From: Nematopogon swammerdamellus
Lineage: Eukaryota > Arthropoda > Insecta > Lepidoptera > Adelidae
Length of the DNA: 64,000 bases
Assembly (NCBI GenBank): GCA_946902875.1
Contig: OX336359.1
Coordinates: 744,001-808,000, forward strand
Direction of reading: 5' to 3'
The translations under genes and the position numbers were made by a program. The stretch's first letter is position 1; the number at the start of each line of letters is the position of its first letter. Below, one piece after another: positions 42,290-53,100 of this stretch. A model generated the notes under the pieces. It saw only the letters and a program-made list of their open reading frames with translations, did not search any database and was not told the origin of the DNA.

Positions 42290-44140
42290 ATACGTACACA
42301 TCTAAAGACATATAATAAATACATCTCATGTTGTTTCATATCTTACATCATTCAGTCAATACCTCATTCACACACGTGTTGTGTCACCTCATAGACACAA
42401 GAAGATCGTCCCTTCCATTACACATACAACTGTCCGATAGTTTCATAAACACACCCTCTCCAATAGGGTCAATGTTGTATTGGAAAATATCGTGCTTAGT
42501 ATCCGCATATTTTGGTAAACATAAACCTTCATTTCACAAAACAAAGGTCGGTTGGTTAGTTTCAAAAAGTATCGCCTCCGACCAACATACAAACTTCAAT
42601 AATGGTAAACATACTTACATACCTACACATACTTCACACTTCTTGAACACAAGGGAAGCGTGAGTGCAACCTATCATTACATCATTCATAATCATAATTC
42701 ATTACAAGCACCCATACACGCGTCACACACACACATACTCACGTCACACACACACACACACACACGCCACACACGCACACATACAAACGGTCAATCATAT
42801 TGATCAGTCATGCAGTCGCATTTCCCCTCAAGGATTCATCTTCCCAGTAAGGGACTCCTTTGAGTAGGCGAAACGACAGCGTGTTCATTAGAAAGAATGC
42901 TGAAACAATGCTACTTCTATGAACACAAACTGGTTGATTTGATTGATCCACTCAGCCATGCAGTCGCATTTCCCCTCAAGCATTCATCTTCCCAGTAAGG
43001 GACTCCTTTGAGTAGGCGAAACGACAGCGTGTTCATTAGAAAGAATGCTGAAACAATGCTACTTCTATGAACACATACTGGTTGATTTGATTGATCCACT
43101 CAGCCATGCAGTCGCATTTCCCCTCAAGGATTCATCTTCCGAGTAAGGGATTCCTTTGAGTAGGCGAAACGACAGCGTATTCATTAGAAAGAATGCTGAA
43201 ACAATGCTCTTTCTATGAACACAAACTACAAAGGTACATACCTACATGGTGCACATACATAGGTACATACAGTGCCTGGTGCATCTACATATGTAGGTAC
43301 ATGCAATACCTAATACATTTACTAAGTACGCTGCAAGACTTAGTAAAATACATTTCATTTTCATCCGTTGATAATGAAATGACACACATTATTTTGTTGT
43401 CACATTGTGTCGCTCACTCACATGTGTACACAAAACTATTCACTACATATTCACACATTCATACATTTATTTTGCTGTTACATTGTGTCATTCATGTGTG
43501 TGATTGTGATTGTGTGAATCATGTGTGTGTGTGTACACAAAATTACTCACAACACATTCGTAATAACATATTTATTTACTCATTCATAAAAACATTCACA
43601 CGTTCATTCACCTCGTACATAACATTTATACATTCAAATCAATATTCTTAAATTAATTTAACCTTTCGTACCAACATCCATTTTCAGAAAACATAATCTT
43701 TCATGAATAATTTTATTGTTAAGTTAGATAGTAAAATAGTTTTCTTTCATCAATGATGAACTTCTTTCAGAGCAGCGCTATAACTGAGTTCAGTTTGCAT
43801 CGCGAGTCAGTTTCGATAGCTGACCGCCATTTGTAGTTTGTCTGCTCTTCTGGCCCTTCACCTGGAGCTTGTCAGCGACATGATCGCACTGCCAGTACAT
43901 AGCGGCAATTCGTCATTTAAACTTAGACTTTCCTACTTGTTAATCGTTTTCAAATCAAATAACATAAAATTATACGTAGGTATATCAACACCGATCTCAT
44001 TCACTTTATCAACTTCTAATAATTTAATACCTACTCGTTTTCAATAATTTCACCTCACGTATGGGGAAATGTACACCACTCTCGGCCAAGTACAATTTTA
44101 AATTCGCGTTCAACAAATCCTAGTGTCCTTCCAATCCTAG
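42290..44140 (+). other. Non-coding replacement interior of the BEL/Pao element
   Basis: About 1.85 kb replaces most of pol. Besides the 148-bp repeats it holds CA/TG-rich stretches (42725-42785, 43400-43600) and no protein homology I can recognise. Its origin, by deletion or capture, cannot be told from one copy. Confidence 0.6.
42800..43243 (+). repeat. Three tandem 148-bp repeats inside the BEL/Pao element
   Basis: Units begin with tgcagtcgcatttcccctca at 42811, 42959 and 43107, exactly 148 bp apart, and each ends in gaatgctgaaacaatgct...tatgaacacaaa. Unit identity is high. There is no long ORF. A CA-rich microsatellite (42725-42785) precedes them. Confidence 0.9.
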
Positions 44141-44229
44141 TGTCTACTCTCTCTTCACTCCTGCACATTTCCATGTCGAACGATCTCTCACGATGTTGCC
44201 TCATCCTCAGGTCACTGAGGGTCGCCACC

Positions 44230-44607
44230 GTCAGGTTGCAGCGATACGAGCGCATCGGGAGATTGAAACAGCACTTCTGGAACCGCTATTATAAAGAATA
44301 CATTACAGAGCTCCAGCGGCGAACGAAGTGGCAAACATCACGTAGCGAGCTGAAGGACGGAACTCTGGTCATCATCAAGGAGGACGGGCTACCTCCACTG
44401 AGATGGCTGCTCGGCCGGGTCGTCCAGCTGTTCCCAGGCTCCGACGGAGTCGCGCGGGTTGCGGACATCAAGACTCGGAGCGGCACCCTCAGAAGAGCAG
44501 TCACTCGGCTGTGCCCACTACCCATGGAGGACATTCAGTTGGATCCATCGCTCCAAGGCGGGGAGGATGTTCACGCGACCACTAGTCTCCGCACCGTCGA
44601 CCACTAG
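44230..44607 (+). pseudogene. BEL/Pao pol C-terminal end (post-integrase DUF5641-type domain)
   Basis: The frame contains LKQHFWNRYYKEYITELQ, then RTKWQTSRSELKDGTLVIIK, PPLRWLLGRVVQLFPGSDGV and VTRLCPLP. This is the typical last domain of BEL/Pao polyproteins and runs to the edge of the 3' LTR. All upstream pol domains are absent. It is kept open although the rest is lost, possibly because it overlaps terminal sequences needed in cis. Confidence 0.82.
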
Positions 44608-44858
44608 GCACACGGTACTGCGGGGAGGTGCGCGGGCGACGGGCGGCGGCGGCAGCTCCCCTCTCCGTCGCAGCCTACCGACATTCTGCCAACCACCGCG
44701 ACGGCGAGCGCACGCACCGCGCTCTTACACTTACATTCATGTCATTACGTTACATAATTTCATTTATTAAACCTAAAGTAATACAGTCCACCGCATTTTT
44801 CTGAAGAGCTCCCCTAACTGCCTTCGGCGAACATTCAACGGAGAGTTAGGCGTCACCA
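44568..44858 (+). repeat. 3' LTR of the BEL/Pao element
   Basis: Copy of 40385-40675 differing at one noticed base (gcgtcacca versus gcgccacca). It is preceded by the polypurine tract at about 44557-44567 and followed by ATGTC. Confidence 0.93.
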
Positions 44859-45089
44859 ATGTCGGTTCAAACGGATTTGAAAAATATTTTTTCCGTTCAG
44901 GTCAGATAGATACCTGGCACTACCAAAGGGAAGCACTGACATGCATTTGCGACAACAACGAGGTGTAATGAGCTGACGGTTGTAGGCCACAAGAACATTT
45001 GCAAACTGAAATGACAAGCTGGGAACAGCTGACGAAGACCAGATAACCCGAACTGTCTTCTGTCTTCCAACGTGTGTATTTCCTGAACC

Positions 45090-45430
45090 TTTAACCTGTG
45101 GACGGTTAACGGAGTGTGGGAAGACGACGACATCAAGTGCGTCGGAGGAAAGCAGTGGTTCCGTACCGCTGAAGGCCGGGAGGACTGGAGGAAAATTGGA
45201 GAGGCGAATGTCCAGCAGTGGACGCTTACACGCTGACTGACTGACTGACTGGCTGACTGGCTGAATTAACCTGTGGGTCGCCAATCGTCGTATGAATAGG
45301 CTAGGCAGCCCAGCAAGAGTCCGCAAATCTGCTGGCATGGCGTCTCATTGATTGTGGTTTCGCGAGGAGATATTACTTTGGTTCAGCCGACTGCACTTAT
45401 GGTACCTCGGCGTGCTGGTTTCCAGAATGA
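45090..45430 (+). pseudogene. LINE 3' ends and (CTGA)n microsatellite
   Basis: QWFRTAEGREDWRKIGEANV, QQWT at 45150-45225 is a LINE C-terminus. ctgactgactgactgg repeats follow at 45233-45265, and then another LINE 3' end shared with 32650-32790 (aaatctgctggcatggcg). Confidence 0.6.
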
Positions 45431-45545
45431 AAACCGTTTAATGAACAATGTTCACGTGCCGAGGGTCCCGTCATCGCTGCTTTGCTTCTACTTCTACGAG
45501 GGCGCCAGTCTGTCTTTGGATGGGTGAAAGTACGAACGTTGAAAT

Positions 45546-45937
45546 TGTTTTTTATGGAAACTGACACGGTTTGGCTACATCACCTACAACATCCGTGATG
45601 TCAGCCCATAACACCGCGTGAACTAGGTGCCATGTCAGTGCTTCCCTTCGGTCGTGCCGGCTACACTGAACTAGACGGAAAACACAAACTATTTACATAG
45701 CCGTTTCGACCGACGACGTTTCATTCAGTGCGGTGGTACCCCAAACCGGGCGCGTTGAACCCTCCCACCAAGTAAGGTAAGAAGGGAAGGGGCCTACAGT
45801 TTTACGTGGAATCCGAACAACGGTCAGCGTCCAACGGTCGAGCAGTCACCCATCCAAGTACTCACCGGGCCAGCGTTGCTTAACAATCAATAGCAACAGT
45901 CGACTGTCTGCTCCACTGAGCTATCGAGGCTGACAAA
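45546..45937 (-). mobile_element. SINE with 5S/tRNA-like head
   Basis: Minus-strand copy. The A-box-like tagctcagtggagc lies at about 45923-45910, the 5S-like segment at 45884-45845 (complement of gtcacccatccaagtact...gttgcttaac) and the B-box-like gttcggattcc at 45818-45808. It ends in T-rich sequence at 45546-45552. It is the best preserved copy of the composite head. Confidence 0.8.
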
Positions 45938-46099
45938 AATTGAACGTGGTACGGATTCCACTTGAACTGTAGTTTCACCCCTTTACTATGTACATAAGAA
46001 GTTGGTAGCTAGCGAGTCTAGAAATCAATTCTACATTCACACAGCCAACAACTACACTGTACATACCAAAACATACATGCCGCTACACTGTACATACTA

Positions 46100-47900
46100 T
46101 AAAACACATATGGCGCCGACCGCTCCTTGCGCTTCAGGCCCCTCACTGTGACTGAAATATGTGAAATTATACAGCTAATTAAAAAGAAACCGACACGGGA
46201 TTACTACGACATGCCGTGTCACCTCCTTCACTTTAGGTCTAAAGTTGTCATCGGGGTCATTCTTTGGTCAACTCAGCCCACAGCCCACTCAGCCCGCGGG
46301 CTTAAATGACCACTATGAAATAAATGTGATTATGTGCATCTTTAAATAACTGCATCCGAGTAGGCAGGTATCCTGCCTCGCTTGGAATGCATAAGTTTAC
46401 ATATACAAAGTCAAGGGGAAGAAGGAATAGATGAAAAACTACCGTCCAATCTCCATACTCTAATATTTTCCAAATTGTTTGATCTAGCCACATGCACCAG
46501 TCTAAGGTCATATTGATTATGAACACTTATTGTGCAAGAAGCAGAACGCTACCAAACAGGCCGATCATGTGTAGATGTGCGCGACTTCCATCGAGTTCTA
46601 TTGACCCACCTGGAGACGAGGAAGCAGGCAGCTGTATCCTGTGACCTGTCCAGGCTTTTGATCTTGTCGATCATGCTCTCTGCTGACTATGGAACGAGGG
46701 TCGTTCTTGGAGACCATATCTTCTTTCCTTTCTGGCCGCGTTTAAGCGACTGTAATGGATTGAGGTATTCCATGATCAGCCTCTACTGACATTGGTAATA
46801 TGTCAGTGCCATAGAGGCTTGCCGCTGGAAATTACCTATTCCTAATACTAATGAACGACCTCCCATCTGCTGCACCGGATATTGAGTCCGTGCTATTTTT
46901 TGACGTAACGAAGTAAGTAGTCCATTCCCTGGAGAGCTCCAGGAAAAGTCAGTTCCACAATGAGGGGACTGATTGCATGGTTCCGTTCAAACGGCAATTG
47001 CTCTCAACCTCGCCAAGATGCACGTAGTCCACTTCTCCCTCTCTGGTGTGCCCCGTAATAAGTTATCTGTGCGATTTGATGGTATTGACGTGCCCCAGGT
47101 AAATTCTGTAGGACTAACGATAGAGTCCAGGTTATATTGGGAACAGCCACTCGATTAGCTGGTGTGCCTGGATAGGTTGAGCTTGTACCTTCTTTTCATC
47201 CCGAGAATGTACGTAAAGCGTATTTCGGTTACTTTCGTTCGATAGCCACCTATGGGATTGAACTGTAGGGACAAGTCGCAGACATAGACAGAGTGTTTGA
47301 GTGCCATTAGACACGCCGGCACGTGATCTATTCCAACAGTTCAAAATCATCACACTGCCCGGAGCCTACATCATGGAGGTAGCAAAATTTGTTAGGCGAA
47401 ACCTACACCTGCTCCAGATCAAGGGGGTTAGTCCCACACAACCTATCCCACTCGATCCCGAAATCAAATACGCAGTATGCAACACAGACTCATTATTAGC
47501 GAGAAGTCGGGTGTTTGTGATTGGCCTCACGATCTAAAATAGATTAGCAATGCCAATTCGAGACGGCGCGCCGCCGCTGCGGAAGGAATATCTGTGTCCA
47601 GCCAGACTCAATGAGATTATGGTTGGTAAAGCGTATGTATTACTCTCAACGTAAGTACTTGACGAATGTCGTCGCTAACCTTGCCTTGAATGCCGTGAAT
47701 TATACATTATAATTGTAGTATGTGGTAACTGCAAAATCGATTATTACGAATACATGATTTGATTTGGTAGGGGTCGTCCGGATCGGTACAACCGCACTGA
47801 ACGTAGGTCGTTCGAACAAAACGGCTATAAAAGAAGTTCGTGTTTTTCCTCGAGTTAAATGTTGCCGGAACGACTAAAGGGAAGACTGGCATCGCACCTG
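46100..47900 (+). pseudogene. Heavily degraded LINE ORF2 and SINE debris
   Basis: Scattered frames: EICEIIQLIKKKPTRDYYDM (46140), QEAERYQTGRSCVDVRDFHR (46530), KLSVRFDGIDVPQVNSVGLT (47070) and ARDLFQQFKIITLPGAYIME (47315), in RT-protein order. No intact stretch over about 80 codons. Followed by SINE-like debris to 47900. Confidence 0.6.
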
Positions 47901-48027
47901 GCTGACGCTGACTGATTAACTGACTAACAATTTTTAAACATATTGGCTATAGAAATCAACGTAGAAATGAGAGCGAAGATTGAACATTTGAAATCATATC
48001 TCTCGAGAGAAGAAGGCAGATCAAGGT

Positions 48028-48350
48028 ACCGTGTGGGGCCGGTACTTTAAAAGAATAGCCCCACTGCATCTCTCCCCGTGTATGTCGTAAAAGGCGACTA
48101 AGAGATATGACTCCCTTCTTATATTAATATGTGGTAGGGTTTATCCCGCCGGGTTGGTACCACCGCACTGAATGAAAGGTCGGTCGAAACGGCTATGTAA
48201 ATAGTTTGTGTTTTCCGTCCAACTCAGTGTAGCCGGCACGACCAAAGGGAAGCACTGACGTGGCACCGAGTTCACCCGATGTTATGGGCTGACATCGCGG
48301 ATGTTGTAGGTGATTTAGCGAACCGTGTCAGTTTCCATAAAACAAAAAAA
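48028..48350 (+). mobile_element. SINE relative: GC-rich leader joined directly to the body, no 5S module
   Basis: Leader ccgtgtggggccggtac... is followed at once by cccttcttat...ggtggtagggtttatcc and the same body and tail as the 5S-headed copies, ending in an A run (48341-48363). Lacks the tRNA/5S head. Confidence 0.75.
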
Positions 48351-48509
48351 AAAAAAAAAAAAAGGATTCCCCCTAGTACTTCGAACTTTGAAGTCATTTC
48401 ATTATAATTGGTATGCATACACACAAACGTACAAATGTACAAGTCTGTCAAACTTGTGGGCTCACATAATCTTTTTCAATACGGGCTGCCTGATGAAAGC
48501 CCCATCACA

Positions 48510-48813
48510 CATTGATAAACTAGGTGCCATGTCAGTGCTTTATTTGATCGAACCGGCTACACTGAACTGGATGGAAAACTCAAACTATTTTCATGGCCAT
48601 TTTGACCGATCTTCATTAGTGCGGTGGTATCAATCCGGAAGAGATTATCTTCCACCTAGTAAGATAAAGTTATCGAGCGACCAACAGTTTTTTATGGAAT
48701 ACAAACCACGGTTAGTCTCAACGGCCGATGATCCAAAGCATGACCGTACCCCGCGCGATTAACTTCGATGATCCATCGCCGAATCGATGTACCTACTGAA
48801 ATACCGAGGCTGA
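48510..48813 (-). mobile_element. Degenerate SINE with decayed 5S/tRNA-like head
   Basis: The body (aggtgccatgtcagtgct...accggctacactgaactgga) and the decayed head (complement of gatccaaag...gattaac, then ccgaggctgac) are recognisable; many substitutions show it is old. Confidence 0.6.
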
Positions 48814-48819
48814 CTATGT

Positions 48820-50150
48820 TGGGGAACAAATGAAACTAAAACATAGAGATATGTTTATTTAATTTGCCATAAAATCAATTAACTTATTTAAATAACATAA
48901 AATATAAACCTATTATATTAAACTAACAAACAATCTTAAACTATCTTACAAATTTTAATCTAACCCTAAAAAAATTGGTTGTCTGTAAAGTCGGTTTACG
49001 GACGATAGTTTTACGTGATAACGTCGTAAAGAAACACAGCTATAAGAATTACCGTATTTTTTCGTACGGCTATTTTTTCTATCGCTGCCGTACGCCGTAT
49101 ATTTGTCGATTTCTAGCCTCGATTACCGTACGATACGGCAATTACCGTACGTTTGGCAACACTGCCGCTTGGGCCTCTCTATCGCTTGTTACGCGCTCTC
49201 GCTTGCACACACAGGCTCAGATGGAACGTGACACTTTTTCGTGCGTGCAGCCGGTGTTCATCAATTTATAAGACGTTATCACGTCAAAAAAATTATAAAA
49301 GCTGTCCAAGAACAGACGAGCCGGGACTTATTGTAATAGTTACAGCAACTCTCAGATAAGTAATTGATCAATAAGAAAGAAGCTGCACAAAGAATTTTGA
49401 GTAATTTTTTTTTAAATATTGGTTACCCTGAGGACAAACCCTTTCTTCCATACAAAACTGGGGACAAAATTGTCCCCTGGGTCACCCCTAAAAATTTGGT
49501 TATTTTTTTATTTTAAATAGTTCTCTACTTTTTTTTCAATTGCCTATAAACCTAGGTATTTTATACTTATTGATTTTAAACTAAGGAATAAATTTCAATT
49601 AACACTTTTTTTATTTGACTGTGCTGCTACTTTTTACATTACAGGAAAAAGTTGATCCACCCAAATAACACCACATAAATATTGCTTAAAATAAAAATAT
49701 ATTGTTAAAAACTGTTGAATATTCAGTATATGTAGTTCGTCATAATATTTTGTCCCGTTTATTATTCACAGTTCTTTACTTTTGAATTCTTTCGCATTTA
49801 TCATTATCTCCATTTCCTGTTAGTATTTCATATGTTGTAGGCACAGCACTTGTTTAAATATTCGCCTCTTGGTAATTATTATCCTTGTTCCATATTCTTA
49901 TTAGTATGCGCATTGTTAAATTACTGGAATGTAATATTTTGAGTTCGACATTAATATTAAAACAAAATCACATTTCATTTTTGCGAAGGATATACCTACA
50001 AATTATTACAAAATATTAATATACTTTATGGAGTATTTTATTACGCACCTATAATGTCATAGTATTGTTGTGTTTATATTAGCTATATTATGTGACAAGT
50101 TCAAAAGAAAACCACATTATCGTACATCACACATCGGCGTAACAATATGC
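48820..50150. other. AT-rich spacer between gene C and the B unit
   Basis: Downstream of gene C. Apart from the MITE at 49008-49289 I see only AT-rich sequence, with no exon-like homology. Confidence 0.5.
49008..49289. mobile_element. MITE of about 280 bp with terminal inverted repeats
   Basis: gttttacgtgataacgtc (49008-49025) faces gacgttatcacgtcaaaa (49272-49289). The interior contains clustered cgtacg-type motifs and no credible gene. Confidence 0.7.
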
Positions 50151-50159
50151 ATTGTTCAT

Positions 50160-53100
50160 TTATTGATCTGTGACAGATAGTAACATCGTAAAATAAGACA
50201 TCGAACTTCTCAAAAACTGTAAAAAAAAAAAAACAAATTTATATTAATCTAAGTGATTCTTCTAATAATGAAAATGTACACTTTAGAAAAACAAGGAAAC
50301 CTAAAGTACTGAAAATAAATTAAATCATATTTTAAACTACAACTAAAACTATTACTAAACACAAAATGAAATAAAAACTAATATACAACTAAAATACTTC
50401 TTATTTTATGTGATACATCTATTGCTAATAAAGGTACATAGTCAAGCTAAGTTTTATTTACAATCAGAACTAGCATTTTTTTTTTAATATTTCCCCCCAA
50501 TTACACTCTCGGGTCCTTCATTGTCGGCCGGCTTGGCATTCGCAACCCCCGCTACGTTAGACACCATACTCGTGCATAATTATGTAGCCGGCGCCATATG
50601 TCGCGATTTAAATAAAAAATATATACTTACTCGTATTTATTTTATAGACATGAGAATAAGAATTGACCCAAGAATACAACCTTGTGGTACATAGGTAGGT
50701 AGTCTTCATTTACTTTAGTATTATTCAATATTTACTATTAAGTCTTAATTTATCGCTACAGAAGCTAATAACTCCGTCAAAGGTAATTTTAGAAAATAAA
50801 CAATATAAATTAACATACATTTCCGAGTGTGGCGTAGGAGAGATCTATTGAACCAAATATGTACATAGTGATCGGACGCTGGAGTGCGATCAGGAATATT
50901 CTGAGATTAGAGCGATGTCGCCGTCCATGTAGCCACCAGCTACCACCAGCGAGACTAAAGTGGAGGCGTTCAGACTGAAAATATAAACATTTTAGAATAC
51001 ATTTAATTAAACATATCACATTCTCACTCTTATTGCCTATTCTGGATTATACTGATGTATGTTATCTTGACCGACTGTATTCTCAACTTGTGCAATCGTT
51101 ATATTTTTGGATTGCGCAAGTACAACCATATTTCTGAAATCGAGCTCGCCTTCAGTGGCTCGATGTTCGTGGTCGCAAGAACTCTCACGCCCTCTCTCTT
51201 TTCTTCCGCTCACCGCTATCATGATCCTGCTGCTGAAATTTGTCAAGAAGACAAGTCTACGAAGAACTGCGCTGTCCTGAAGAACTACCGATCCGACCTA
51301 AAGTTCAAAAAGGCTGGGATTTGCCATTAGCTAAGTTATCACGCAGAGTTCTCCTTCAGAATAGCTCAGATACGGACAGTGCACACATCCCGGCTGCCTC
51401 CCGGTGGGAGACCGGCGCGTGGCTGGAAGCCTACCCGGCTCCCCAGCTGGGTACTCTCCTAGATGACACCACGTTGCGCGTCGCCTTTGGTCTCCGGGTG
51501 GGGGTTAGGTTATGCGAAGCACACGCGTGCGTGTGCGGTGCCATTGTGGATGCGCTGGGGCACCACGGTCTATCTTGTTCCAGGAGCGCCGGAAGGTTGT
51601 CTCGCCATGCTGCGATCAACAATATCATCAAGCGCTCCCTCGCTTCCGTGAACACTCCCAACTTACTCGAGCCACCCGGTTTATCTAGGTCGGATAGCAA
51701 AAAGCCAGACGGGGTGACTATGGTTCCGTGGGAGGGAGGGAGGGCTTTGATTTGGGACTCGATATGTGCGGACACCTTCGCCCCCAGTCATTTGGCGGGC
51801 TCGTCTCGGTTGGCCGGCTTTGCCTCAGAAAAGGCCCAATCTCATAAACACTCAAAATACCTAGACCTTAAAAGAGATTACGAGTTTGTGGCCTTTGCTG
51901 TAGAAACTCTTGGTTCGTGGAGTACGGACGCGGTCAGCTTCTCAATTAAACTGGGGAAGCTCCTGATTGATGTGTCCGGAGACCGTCGTGCTTTAAACAA
52001 AAAATAAGCATAGCCATTCAGAGGGGGAACGTTGCATCCGTCATTTATCCGTAATCTTTTATTTGTAACTATTTTTAATCTTTTAGATTAGTTTAGTTTG
52101 TAGTTTTGTAAATATTAAATTTTTATACTGCAATAAAGTACTATATTAATTAAGTCTACGAATTACCGCTAGAGTCTCGCTAGAGGGCGCTACTAGTGTA
52201 AACGCTGGTATTTAGTCAAGAGAATAATATTTATTTGTTTGAAGTAATTCTATGAAAATATAAGTAAATAACAAAGTGAGTGAAGAGTTCATAACGAAAA
52301 GTATAAGTGTGAGTGTTATCTCGAAAATCCAACGACAAATTAAGGAATAAAACCAATTAAAGTGCAAACAAGTTTGCCACCAAAATAAAAACATATAATA
52401 TATTGTGCAGGTAGCCTAAAATCTCAGTCAGCAGCTGTGTCCAAACGACCACAAACATATCTAACTGATCTCTCAAGATATCGTGGAAGAGCGCCATCTA
52501 CCGGATATATTAAACATTCAAACTACAAACTTATGAACGGTCTGTCAAGCCATCTATCGGTGAACACTAGTAATTAGGTTGCTAGCTACCTTGCTGGATA
52601 CTAAGGAAGGACTCCACATATTAATATAAGCTGTGCCGAAACTAGTTCCAGCTAAAAACCGAAATGTCGAATTGTAAAATCTGCAGTGAGAAAATTAGCC
52701 CAAGAACAAAACCGGGTATACAATGTGTTGGAGAATGCAGCCAATGGTTCCATATAAAATGCGCAAAAATATCGAATACTACACTTGATGCTGTCAAAGC
52801 CGGTGAAGTGGAATGGAAGTGTGGAAAATGCAAAAAATGTGCAATCCAAAATATTTCAATCTCAGAAGAAGTTGCATCACCGGGGCCATTCTCAGCTCGG
52901 CTGGATATCAGCAATGCCGTGAGTCAACTGCAACAAGACGTTAAGCTCATTCTTTCATCGATCCAAAAAATCAATACCACACAATCGGAAATGCGTGAAA
53001 CTCAAAATGACATGCTCAAATTACTGCAATTCCAAGGTGAGCGAATAGACGAACTGGAAAAGGAAACGAAAGCCCAAGCGGCTACAATTAAACAGCTGAA

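Larger units (their letters stand above)
40385..44858 (+). mobile_element. Non-autonomous BEL/Pao LTR retrotransposon
   Basis: 4474-bp element with 291-bp LTRs (40385-40675 and 44568-44858) starting TGTTCACG and ending CACCA; I found one C/T difference between them. The 5-bp target duplication ATGTC lies at 40380-40384 and 44859-44863. A PBS (TGGTCCTTCGAGCCGG) at 40679-40694 and a purine tract (GGCGGGGAGGA) just before the right LTR fix the plus orientation. Inside are only the N-terminal part of gag and the C-terminal end of the integrase region; protease, RT and RNase H are missing. The middle is filled by non-coding DNA with a triplicated 148-bp repeat. Confidence 0.93.
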
